From assembly GCA_002433805.1 (NCBI GenBank), contig DJIW01000065.1:1303-61964 (forward strand): DNA of 60,662 nt. The letters run 5' to 3'. Positions 39,895 through 47,667 of this stretch are shown here, one piece after another (position 1 is the stretch's first letter; every line of letters starts with the position of its first letter). The translations under genes were made by a program, and so were the position numbers. The notes beneath the pieces were generated by a model. That model was not told where the DNA came from, did not search any database, and saw nothing but the letters and a program-made list of their open reading frames with translations. Source of the DNA: Competibacteraceae bacterium UBA6584 (GTDB lineage Bacteria > Pseudomonadota > Gammaproteobacteria > Competibacterales > Competibacteraceae).

Positions 39895-40845
39895 TCAGCT
39901 GGCGGCTTTCAGTTTGTCCAACTCCTGGGCCATTTCGGGCATGGCCGCGAACAGGTCGGCGACCAGGCCGTAATCGGCGACTTGAAAGATCGGCGCTTCC
40001 TCGTCTTTGTTGATGGCCGCGATCACCTTGCTGTCCTTCATCCCCGCCAGATGCTGGATCGCGCCGGAAATGCCGACGGCGATATACAGTTCGGGCGCGA
40101 CCACCTTGCCGGTCTGGCCGACTTGATAGTCGTTGGGGACGAACCCGGCGTCCACGGCGGCGCGGGAGGCGCCCACCGCCGCGCCGAGTTTGTCGGCCAC
40201 GGCTTCCAACAGTTTGAAATTCTCGCCGTTGCCCATGCCGCGCCCGCCGGAGACGATAATGCGGGCGGCGGTCAGTTCCGGCCGGTCGGATTTCGTCAGC
40301 TGTTGGCCGACGAAGCTGGAGACCCCGGCGTCGGCGGTGGCGGCGACCGTTTCGACGGCGGCCGAGCCACCCTCGGCGGCGGCGGCCGGAAAGGCGGTGC
40401 CGCGCGCGGTGATCACCTTGATCGGGTCCTTGGATTGCACGGTGGCCAACACGTTGCCGGCGTAGATCGGCCGCACGAAGGTATCCGGGCTTTCCACCTT
40501 GATGATGTCGGAGATTTGGGCGACATCCAGCAGCGCCGCCACCCTCGGCAGCACGTTCTTGCCGGCGGCGGTGGCGGGGGCGAGGATGTGGCTGTAGCCG
40601 CCGGCTAGGCCGACCACCAGCGCGGCCACGTTTTCGGCCAGTTGGTTGGCATAGTGCGGGGCGTCGGCATGCAACACTTTCTTGACGCCCGCGACCTTGG
40701 CGGCGGCTTGGGCGACCGCGCCGCAGTTGTGGCCGGCCACCAGGACAGCGATGTCGCCGCCCAACTGGGAGGCGGCGGTAACGGTGTTCAGCGTCGCCGC
40801 TTTCAGCGCGGCGTTGTCGTGTTCGGCGATAACCAAAATGCTCAT
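39895..40845 (-). CDS. etfA: electron transfer flavoprotein subunit alpha
   Basis: The 316-residue subunit has an N-terminal nucleotide-binding-like domain (MSILVIAEHDNAALKAATLN) and a C-terminal FAD domain with VSGGRGMGNGENFKL, VGQTGKVVAPELYIAVGISG and AINKDEEAPIF. It takes electrons from acyl-CoA dehydrogenases and passes them to ETF-ubiquinone oxidoreductase, which is not in the window. etfB lies 18 bp upstream. Confidence 0.96.
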   Translation of the reverse strand: MSILVIAEHDNAALKAATLNTVTAASQLGGDIAVLVAGHNCGAVAQAAAKVAGVKKVLHADAPHYANQLAENVAALVVGLAGGYSHILAPATAAGKNVLPRVAALLDVAQISDIIKVESPDTFVRPIYAGNVLATVQSKDPIKVITARGTAFPAAAAEGGSAAVETVAATADAGVSSFVGQQLTKSDRPELTAARIIVSGGRGMGNGENFKLLEAVADKLGAAVGASRAAVDAGFVPNDYQVGQTGKVVAPELYIAVGISGAIQHLAGMKDSKVIAAINKDEEAPIFQVADYGLVADLFAAMPEMAQELDKLKAAS

Positions 40846-40863
40846 GATGCGGTATCCGTGACG

Positions 40864-41613
40864 TTAGATGACGTGGGCTTCTTTATGGAGCTTATCGATC
40901 AGGGCAGCGACGCTGTCGACCTTGATCCCGGACTGACGCTTGGGCGGTTCTTGCACCTTGAGGGTGGTCAGCCGGGGGGCGACGTCGACGCCGAGGTCGG
41001 CGGGTTTGAGCACATCCAACGGTTTTTTCTTGGCTTTCATGATGTTCGGCAGCTTGACGAAGCGCGGTTCGTTCAAGCGCAGGTCGGTGGTGACCACCGC
41101 CGGCAGTTTCAACGCCACGGTTTCCAGACCGCCGTCGACCTCGCGGGTGACCTTGATCGCGCCGGCGTCGACCTCAACCTTGGAGGCGAAGGCGCCTTGG
41201 GACCAGCCGAGCAGCGCCGAGAGCATCTGGCCGGTTTGATTGGCGTCGTCGTCGATGGCTTGCTTGCCCAGGATCACCAGGTCGGGCTTCTCCTTTTCGA
41301 CCACCGCCTTCAAGAGCTTGGCGACCGCCAGCGGTTGCAGTTCGGCGTCGGTTTCCACCAGAATAGCGCGGTCGGCGCCCATGGCCAGCGCGGTGCGCAA
41401 GGTGTCCTGGCAGGCGGCGACCCCCAGCGAGACCGCGACGATCTCTTGGGCCTTGCCGGCCTCCTGCAACCGGACGGCTTCCTCCACGGCGATTTCGTCG
41501 AAGGGGTTCATGGACATCTTGACGTTGGCCGTTTCCACACCGGAGCCGTCGGCTTTTGCCCGAACCTTGACGTTATAGTCAACGACCCGTTTTACAGCGA
41601 CTAGTATTTTCAT
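40864..41613 (-). CDS. etfB: electron transfer flavoprotein subunit beta
   Basis: The 249-residue AMP-binding subunit starts MKILVAVKRVVDYNVKVR. The SMNPFDEIAVEEAVRL and LGKQAIDDDANQTGQML motifs are those of ETF-beta. It is first in the leftward operon etfB-etfA-dehydrogenase-decarboxylase. The promoter lies in the 319-bp gap shared with the divergent reductase gene. Confidence 0.96.
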   Translation of the reverse strand: MKILVAVKRVVDYNVKVRAKADGSGVETANVKMSMNPFDEIAVEEAVRLQEAGKAQEIVAVSLGVAACQDTLRTALAMGADRAILVETDAELQPLAVAKLLKAVVEKEKPDLVILGKQAIDDDANQTGQMLSALLGWSQGAFASKVEVDAGAIKVTREVDGGLETVALKLPAVVTTDLRLNEPRFVKLPNIMKAKKKPLDVLKPADLGVDVAPRLTTLKVQEPPKRQSGIKVDSVAALIDKLHKEAHVI

Positions 41614-41932
41614 CGTTCACCTTCTAGTGGGAGTGGTCGCTTAGCGCCTTAGGCTTTTGGCGCGCGCCGGGGAAAACCGATCGCCCGGTCTTGCACGTCA
41701 GTATATTACAGGCTGGGACCGCAACCCGAAACGGGCGCGGTGGGGCGGCGGGGCCAGCCGGGCGCGAAGTCGCTTGATTATACTGGATCGTTCTGGGGGA
41801 TTTAGCCTCTGGAGTTGCGTCGTGCCCTGAATTGATGGGGTTTCTCAAGCTGTCGGGCTCAAACGGCATCGGCCGCCGCCAACATGAAGCGGCATCTTTT
41901 CATCGGTGAATCCTTTTCAAGGAGCGAGCGAT
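41614..41932. promoter_or_regulatory. 319-bp divergent control region between etfB and the AcuI-like gene
   Basis: It contains no convincing gene; frames of 60-80 codons on both strands lack ribosome sites and conserved sequence. TATACT occurs on the plus strand (41779-41784) and on the minus strand (41700-41705), placed as possible -10 boxes for the two divergent operons. Neither has a good -35. AAGGAG at 41919-41924 is the ribosome site for the rightward gene. Confidence 0.4.
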
Positions 41933-42934
41933 ATGAACTCATCAACAACGCTGAAGGCGCTGGTGTTGAACCAACGCGACGGTCGGACCGTGGCCGATCT
42001 CATGAATCTTACCGACGCCGACCTGCCGGCCGAAGCGGTATTGGTCGCCGTGGATTATTCCTCGCTCAACTATAAAGACGGGCTGGCGGTCACCGGCAAG
42101 GGCAAGATCGTGCGCCGCTTCCCGCTGGTGCCCGGCATCGATCTGGCCGGGACCGTGTTGGAGTCGGCCTCGCCGGCCTACCGGCCGGGCGATCGGGTGG
42201 TGCTCACCGGCTGGGGCGTGGGCGAGAGTTATTGGGGCGGTTACGCCCAGCGGGCGCGGGTCAAGCCGGAGTGGCTGACGCCGCTGCCGCCAGGGATGGA
42301 CAGCCGCCGGGCCATGGTGATCGGCACCGCCGGTTTTACCGCCATGCTGGCGGTGATCGCCCTGGAGCAAGCCGGCGTCGGGCCGGCGCTGGAGAAGCCG
42401 GTGTTGGTGACGGGGGCCAGCGGCGGCGTCGGAAGCGTGGCGGTGGCGTTATTGGCGCAGTTGGGATACCGGGTCGCGGCGCTGACCGGGCGGCCGGAGA
42501 ATGAAGCGTTCCTGCACGAGATGGGCGCGCAACAGGTGCTCGGCCGCGATCAAATGGATCAATCCTGCCGTCCGCTGGAAGCACAGCGGTGGTCGGGGGT
42601 GATCGATACGGTGGGCGGGCGGATTCTGGCCCGAGCGCTCGCGGAAACCGATTACGGCGGCGCGGTGGCGGCCTGCGGCTTGGCCGGCGGCGTCGATTTG
42701 CCCACCACGGTCATGCCGTTCATCTTGCGCGGGGTAAGATTGCTGGGCGTGGATTCGGTGCAGTGTCCCCAGGAGCCGCGCCGGGCGGCTTGGGCGCGGC
42801 TGGCGCGCGATTTGCCCGCCGCCGCGCTGGAGCGCGCCACCCAAGTGGTTCCCTTGGCGGAGGTGCCGCGCTTGGCCGAGGCGATCCTGGCCGGCCAGGT
42901 GCGGGGGCGGGTGGTGGTGGATCCGAACGCCTAG
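41933..42934 (+). CDS. acrylyl-CoA reductase family quinone oxidoreductase (AcuI/YhdH-like)
   Basis: The start ATG 41933 is eight bases after AAGGAG. The 333-residue zinc-free medium-chain dehydrogenase has an N-terminal GroES-like domain (DYSSLNYKDGLAVTGKGKI) and a Rossmann domain with LVTGASGGVGSVAVALLAQ. Both motifs are typical of YhdH/AcuI, which reduces acryloyl-CoA to propionyl-CoA with NADPH. The gene is divergent from the ETF operon and is followed by a PhaJ-like gene. Confidence 0.88.
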   Translation: MNSSTTLKALVLNQRDGRTVADLMNLTDADLPAEAVLVAVDYSSLNYKDGLAVTGKGKIVRRFPLVPGIDLAGTVLESASPAYRPGDRVVLTGWGVGESYWGGYAQRARVKPEWLTPLPPGMDSRRAMVIGTAGFTAMLAVIALEQAGVGPALEKPVLVTGASGGVGSVAVALLAQLGYRVAALTGRPENEAFLHEMGAQQVLGRDQMDQSCRPLEAQRWSGVIDTVGGRILARALAETDYGGAVAACGLAGGVDLPTTVMPFILRGVRLLGVDSVQCPQEPRRAAWARLARDLPAAALERATQVVPLAEVPRLAEAILAGQVRGRVVVDPNA

Positions 42935-43049
42935 GGAGGTTGGAATTTCCCACCGGCGCGCTAGGTCGTGTAGGCTATCGTTGTTTGTCAGAGCGCGTTA
43001 AAACAGCTTAAAACCGCCATTCGCCAACCATCCTCGCCGGAGATAGGGC

Positions 43050-43505
43050 ATGTACTCCACGCATGAAGGCATGAACGACAGCATTCACGGCTATTACCTG
43101 GAAGATATGAAGGTCGGCATGAGCGCCTCTCACGCCAAGACCGTCACCGAAACCGATGTGGTGATGTTCGCCGGCTTGACCGGCGATAACAACCCGGTCC
43201 ATTGCAACGAAGTGTTCGCCTCCCAGACGCGGTTCAAGGGTCGCATCGCTCACGGCATGTTTTGCGCGGGGCTGATCTCGTGCGTCGCAGGCACCCGCTT
43301 GCCGGGACCCGGCGCGGTGTACGTGGACCAGCAACTGCGCTTCACCGCCCCGGTGCGGATCGGCGACACCGTCACCGCCGTATGCACCATCCAGGAGATC
43401 AATCAGGAGCGCCGCCGGGTGGTGATGAACACGGTCTGTAAGGTGCAGGATCAGGTGGTGGTCGAGGGCAGCGCCACCTTCATGGTCAGCCGCCGCCAGA
43501 CCTAA
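43050..43505 (+). CDS. MaoC family (R)-specific enoyl-CoA hydratase (PhaJ-like)
   Basis: The 151-residue hot-dog protein has the hydratase-2 motif GLTGDNNPVHCN (Asp and His catalytic pair) and FKGRIAHGMFCAGLIS, matching PhaJ and related dehydratases. PhaJ turns enoyl-CoA from beta-oxidation into (R)-3-hydroxyacyl-CoA for polyhydroxyalkanoate synthesis. Start ATG 43050 follows GGAGATAGG; ATG 43071 is an alternative. No PHA synthase is in the window, so the PHA role is inferred from family. Confidence 0.85.
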   Translation: MYSTHEGMNDSIHGYYLEDMKVGMSASHAKTVTETDVVMFAGLTGDNNPVHCNEVFASQTRFKGRIAHGMFCAGLISCVAGTRLPGPGAVYVDQQLRFTAPVRIGDTVTAVCTIQEINQERRRVVMNTVCKVQDQVVVEGSATFMVSRRQT

Positions 43506-43524
43506 ATCGAAGACCGCGGGCGCG

Positions 43525-43542
43525 GGCGCTCAGGCGAGCGCC
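43525..43542. terminator. hairpin between convergent PhaJ-like and kinase genes
   Basis: GGCGCTC (43525-43531) and GAGCGCC (43536-43542) make a 7-bp perfect stem with an AGGC loop. It sits between the two stop codons with no T-run. Confidence 0.4.
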
Positions 43543-43550
43543 GCATCCGC

Positions 43551-45749
43551 TCATTCTTCCATGATGACCCGAAATCCGGTCATCGCGTCGCGGTAATCGG
43601 GTTTTCGGGCCAGCCGCTTGGCCGCGCGCAGCTCGCCGGGGCCGCTGTTCCATGAGCCTCCGCGCACCGCCCGCACACCTTCGTTGCCGCGCTTGTCCGA
43701 ACAGTTCTGCTCGCTGTCGCCATAATCCTGCGCGTATTCGGAACAGGTCCATTCCCAGACGTTGCCGGCCATGTCGTAGACGCCCAAATTGTTGGGTTGA
43801 TAGCTGGCTACCGGCGCCGTCACCGCTTGTCCGTCGTCCAGGCTGCCGACCGAGGCGCCGGAGGGATCGTTGCGGTCGGAAAAGTTGGCGTAGCGCGGAT
43901 CGATGTCGTTGCCCCAGTAATAGCGGGTGGCGGTGCCGGTTCGGGCGGCGCGCTCCCATTCCGCCTCGGTGGGCAACCGGAAGCGTTTGCCGGTGCCCGC
44001 CTCCCAGGACAGCCATTCGGCGAAGGCTTTGGCGTTGTCCCAGCTGACGTTGACGGTGGGTTGAGCGTCGCGGTTTAGCGGGCGTCCCTGATACGCGCCG
44101 CTGTTGTGATCGGGCTTGAAGCGGCGGAATTGGGCGTTGGTGACTTCGGTGCTCCCGATCCAAAACCCTTTGACGCAGACCTGATGGGAGGATTCGTCGC
44201 CGCCGCGATCCCGTTCGTTGCTCGGACTGCCCATGGTGAAGCAGCCGCCGTCGACCCACGCCAGCTGCATGCCGGTTTTGGGGTCGGTCTGGAGCTTGGA
44301 GCGGGTGCCCGGCTGTTGGGTGGCCAGCAGTTCGGCGCGGACGGCCGCCACTTCCGGGTGATCGGGGCTCAACACTGCTGCCCGCTCCAGATTGCCCTTG
44401 GCCGCCGTCCAATCCCTGACGGCGATGGCGCCGCGCGCCTGTTCGAGGTAGCGCGCGATCTCCTTTTCGGTGTTTTGGGCTTGTTCTCGGGCGAGGCGGG
44501 CGCTTTCTTCTTCCTGCTGCTTTTGTTGGGCTTGGCGCAGCGCGGCTTCATCCCGCAGCCGCTCGCTTTGTTGCGCCTGATAATACTCATAACCCAACAG
44601 CCCGGTTCCCGAGAGTCCGGAAATGGCGAACACCATCAGCATGATCCAGCGCCAGTTGATCCGCGTGTGAGAGCCGTAGCTGATGGCGTCCAGCCCCGGT
44701 TCGGACGTCGAGGAAACAGCCTCGGCCGAAGCGGGCGCGCGCCCGGCGTGGGATTGTGGGGCGCGAGCCGCCCCGTTTAACGGCGCCAGTTCGAGAAAAT
44801 CGGAGCGCAACCGCGGCGCTTTGGAAAAGTCGGCTTGATCGTTGGAATGATCGGCCTGCGCCAGCGCTTCGCGCATTTCCGCCACGGTCTGAAAGCGCTC
44901 CTCGGGACGCACGGCCAAGGCCCGGTCCGCCACCTTGAGCAGCCCGCGCGAATACAAGCCCGCGCCGCACTCCACGGCGGGCTGAACCGGATCCTTAAGG
45001 ACCCGCCCCGGCGCTTCGATGGGCGGCGCGCCGGTGATGCAGCGGTACAGCACCGCCCCGAGCGCGTAGATATCGGTCCAGGGGCCGTAATCTTCCCCGA
45101 CCGTGACGTATTGTTCGATGGGCGAGTAGCCCGGCGTGACCACGCTGGTGACGCTGCGGGTGCGCCGTCCCAAAGCTTGACGGGCCGCGCCGAAATCGAT
45201 CAGCATCACCCGGGTGTCGGAACTGCGGATATACAAATTGCTGGGTTTGAGGTCGCGGTGCAGGTAGCCCTGGCCGTGCACCGCGTCCAGCGCCGGCATC
45301 ACGTCATCGAGCAGGTGGCGCAGTTCGGATTCGGGCAGGATACCGCCGCGTTGCAACAGCGAGCTTAAGGATTCGCCGTCTTCGTATTCCATGACGATGT
45401 AGGCGGAACCGTTGGCGGTGAAGTAGTCCCGCACCCGCACCACACAAGGGTGGTTGATTTGCACCAGGATCTTGGCTTCGTCCAGAAACCGTTGCAAGCC
45501 CCAATCGTAACAGGCCGGTTCGCCGCTTCTGGCCGGAATCTGGCCTTGGGCGTTGGCGCGCACGGTGGTGCCGTTGTGGTCGCGATAGGCCCATTCGGCC
45601 GGAAAATATTCCTTGATGGCGACTTGATTTTCCAACGCTTCATGGATGGCGCGATAGGTGATGCCAAACCCGCCGGCCCCGAGCACTTTTTCGATTTGGT
45701 AGCGGTGCAGGTTAAAGCCCCTGGGCAGCGCGTTGGTGTCATCGGTCAT
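43551..45749 (-). CDS. membrane Ser/Thr protein kinase fused to a sulfatase-modifying-factor (FGE-like) domain
   Basis: The 732-residue protein has a Hanks-type kinase (about 17-300) with GAGGFG, Lys-46, HRDLKPSN (164-171) and DFG (185-187), so it should be active. A disordered linker, one membrane helix (about 368-388), a charged coiled coil (390-435) and a TPR-like segment follow. The C-terminal FGE/SUMF1 fold (about 490-732) has GGCFTMGSPSNER, LPTEAEWERAAR, MAGNVWEWTCSEY and RGGSWNSG ... GFRV. It would face the periplasm. The two cysteines of true formylglycine enzymes are missing after RGGSW, so a binding role is likely. A PP2C phosphatase gene lies 63 bp upstream. Confidence 0.92.
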   Translation of the reverse strand: MTDDTNALPRGFNLHRYQIEKVLGAGGFGITYRAIHEALENQVAIKEYFPAEWAYRDHNGTTVRANAQGQIPARSGEPACYDWGLQRFLDEAKILVQINHPCVVRVRDYFTANGSAYIVMEYEDGESLSSLLQRGGILPESELRHLLDDVMPALDAVHGQGYLHRDLKPSNLYIRSSDTRVMLIDFGAARQALGRRTRSVTSVVTPGYSPIEQYVTVGEDYGPWTDIYALGAVLYRCITGAPPIEAPGRVLKDPVQPAVECGAGLYSRGLLKVADRALAVRPEERFQTVAEMREALAQADHSNDQADFSKAPRLRSDFLELAPLNGAARAPQSHAGRAPASAEAVSSTSEPGLDAISYGSHTRINWRWIMLMVFAISGLSGTGLLGYEYYQAQQSERLRDEAALRQAQQKQQEEESARLAREQAQNTEKEIARYLEQARGAIAVRDWTAAKGNLERAAVLSPDHPEVAAVRAELLATQQPGTRSKLQTDPKTGMQLAWVDGGCFTMGSPSNERDRGGDESSHQVCVKGFWIGSTEVTNAQFRRFKPDHNSGAYQGRPLNRDAQPTVNVSWDNAKAFAEWLSWEAGTGKRFRLPTEAEWERAARTGTATRYYWGNDIDPRYANFSDRNDPSGASVGSLDDGQAVTAPVASYQPNNLGVYDMAGNVWEWTCSEYAQDYGDSEQNCSDKRGNEGVRAVRGGSWNSGPGELRAAKRLARKPDYRDAMTGFRVIMEE

Positions 45750-45812
45750 CTGGCTTCCCTTTCAGTCGTTGGGCGCGGGTTCGGGCTTGGAGCGCGGGGC
45801 GGGGGCCGTCCG

Positions 45813-46637
45813 CTACTGGCGCTCGCCGTGGAATAAAGAAGCAAAACCGGCGGATACGCGCCGCAGCCAGTGCGGTGGGGCCGCCGTGCCGGCGCTGGCG
45901 CGCAGCAGGATCAAGGTGGCGTTATCCGCGATGTTGCCGCCGCGGCGGACCGCCTCATCGGCCAGGGCGCGGGCGGCGGTCGTGGGGCCGTGAGCCAGGG
46001 TGGTCTCCCACAGCTCGAGTTCGGTCACGTATTCCCATACCCCATCGGAGCACAACACCAGCAAGTCTCCGTCCTGGATCGAAAATTGACCCGCGTCGGG
46101 TTTGGGAATTTCCGCGCCGCCCAAGCAGCGGTAAAGCCGGTTTTGCGCCGGATGGCTGGCCATGTCGGACTCGCTGATTTCACCCAAATCCATCAATAGC
46201 TGCACGGCGGAATGATCGCGGGTTCGCATCAACCGTTGTCCGTCTCGAAAATGATACAATCGACTGTCGCCGACATTCAGCCAATAAGCGAAATCGCGCT
46301 GGAGCCATACCATCACCACGGTGCTGCGCGCCGTTTCCGATTGGGCGTTGATGGCGTCGTGCATGCGCTGGCACAAGCGGCCGAGGGCGGCGGGCGGGTC
46401 GGCATGGAGTGATTCCGATGATTCCTGGACAAAACCCCGCGCTATATCGACGACGGTCTGCGCGCCCAAAGCGCCGTCCAGATGGCCGCCCATGCCGTCG
46501 GCGATGATCGCCAACACGCCTTCCGGGCGGGGAGAGGAGAAAATGCTCCAGCGGTCCTGTTGTTCCTTGCGCCCGCCGAGCTGGCTGGCGGCCCCGCGTT
46601 CCCAACCCGAAGCGAGTTTGGATTCGCGAGCGCTCAC
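45813..46637 (-). CDS. PP2C-type Ser/Thr protein phosphatase
   Basis: From GTG 46637 the product has 274 residues: SKLASGWERGAASQLGGRKE, then ADGMGGHLDGALG (metal site), VGDSRLYHFRDGQ, LCSDGVWEY and GGNIADNATLILL. All metal-binding aspartates of the PPM fold are visible. It is the likely antagonist of the kinase encoded next to it. GTG 46637 overlaps the stop of a short upstream frame in a GTGA pattern, favouring it over in-frame TTG 46700. There is no membrane segment. Confidence 0.9.
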   Translation of the reverse strand: MSARESKLASGWERGAASQLGGRKEQQDRWSIFSSPRPEGVLAIIADGMGGHLDGALGAQTVVDIARGFVQESSESLHADPPAALGRLCQRMHDAINAQSETARSTVVMVWLQRDFAYWLNVGDSRLYHFRDGQRLMRTRDHSAVQLLMDLGEISESDMASHPAQNRLYRCLGGAEIPKPDAGQFSIQDGDLLVLCSDGVWEYVTELELWETTLAHGPTTAARALADEAVRRGGNIADNATLILLRASAGTAAPPHWLRRVSAGFASLFHGERQ

Positions 46638-46750
46638 ACCGGTCCCCCGAGCCGTTGGGCGGGTGTTGCAATCAAGCGCCGCTGCCCGCGCCCGAGGCAA
46701 GCAACCCGGCCGTTCTCACGGCGGACGGTACGGAAAAAGCGCCCGGACAT
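46634..46750 (-). CDS. candidate 38-residue basic small protein coupled to the PP2C gene
   Basis: ATG 46750 lies eight bases after a perfect AAGGAG (minus strand, 46764-46759), the best ribosome site of the locus. The frame runs 38 codons, MSGRFFRTVRRENG ... RLGGPV, with nine arginines, and stops at 46634-46636. Its TGA shares bases with the phosphatase GTG. No homologue is recognised. It could be a real small protein, a translated leader for coupling, or the true phosphatase start displaced by a frameshift. It is too short for normal gene calling. Confidence 0.45.
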   Translation of the reverse strand: MSGRFFRTVRRENGRVACLGRGQRRLIATPAQRLGGPV

Positions 46751-46961
46751 GCCAAATTCTCCTTAATAACCCAAACGAAACCGCAGCGGGATCGAAACGG
46801 CCGATCGCCCCCATCCCGCCATCGCCCCGTTCCGGCGCGAATCTGGGCGATAGAGCCGGTAAAGGGCTGATGGCCGGCGGGGACGAACCGCCGCTCGACC
46901 GACGTAGCATACGAACCCTGTTGGCCGAGAGCAAGTCGACGGGGTTCGGTCCGGCGGACGG

Positions 46962-47426
46962 CTATAATAATTTGAGCACCTCGCCGGCGTGGTCGGCGCA
47001 GTCGGGCGATTGGATGATGTGGGCGATATGGCCGCTTTCGTCGATGATGAAGGTCATGCGATTGGCCACGCCGAACAAGCTTTTCGCCGCGCCGATCACC
47101 CCGCCCCCGCCGATGGCGCCGTAGGCTTGGGCGACGGCGGAATCGGTATCGGCGATCAGCGGAAAATTGAGCTGATATTTCTCCGTGAACCGTTGGTGCG
47201 AGGCGGTATCCTGGGTCGAGACGCCGAGCACTTCCGCGCCCTTGTCGCGGATTTGCTGGTGGTGATCGCGCAGCGAGCACGCTTGCTTGGTGCAGCCCGG
47301 CGTGTCGTCCATCGGATAAAAATACAGCACCAGCTTGCTCCCGAAATAATCGGATAGCTTGACCTGACCGCCGTCGGTGGCGGTGGCGGCAAACATCGGA
47401 GCGGGGTCGCCAATTTTCAATTTCAT
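46962..47426 (-). CDS. bcp: thioredoxin-dependent peroxiredoxin (BCP/PrxQ)
   Basis: The 154-residue enzyme has the peroxidatic cysteine in DDTPGCTKQACSLRD and the resolving cysteine five residues on, as in E. coli BCP. FPLIADTDSAVAQAYGA and MTFIIDESGHI are typical. It reduces hydroperoxides with thioredoxin. It is transcribed leftward from the AT-rich gap before fadD (47427-47667), where no clear promoter boxes could be matched. Confidence 0.95.
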   Translation of the reverse strand: MKLKIGDPAPMFAATATDGGQVKLSDYFGSKLVLYFYPMDDTPGCTKQACSLRDHHQQIRDKGAEVLGVSTQDTASHQRFTEKYQLNFPLIADTDSAVAQAYGAIGGGGVIGAAKSLFGVANRMTFIIDESGHIAHIIQSPDCADHAGEVLKLL

Positions 47427-47667
47427 TATATGAATCTCACGGGTAAGGTTATAAATTTAACTTTCGGAGGGTTTGAAAAAAAGTTTAGGACAAATTCGCC
47501 AGGGGTTCCGGCCCGCGAATATGATCGTGCTGGCGTCGCGGACGGCGATAGCGTGCGCGAGCCCGCGGTTTCTTTGACCCGAGCGCGGTCAAAAGCTCTC
47601 ACGCCGGCGTCGCGGACTCGAGCGACTCCGCGCGGGCTGAACCGATTCGAGGCTACGGGAGAGGAGA

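Noticed and set aside
38245..40608. Rightward 787-codon frame opposite the dehydrogenase and etfA
   Set aside because: It crosses two real genes and an intergenic gap with no family features.
41624..41869. Leftward 81-codon frame in the etfB-acuI gap
   Set aside because: No ribosome site, no conserved composition, and it covers the expected promoter region.
46638..46700. N-terminal extension of the PP2C protein from TTG 46700
   Set aside because: TTG without a ribosome site; the GTG at 46637 overlaps an upstream stop in a coupling pattern and gives the family-like start.
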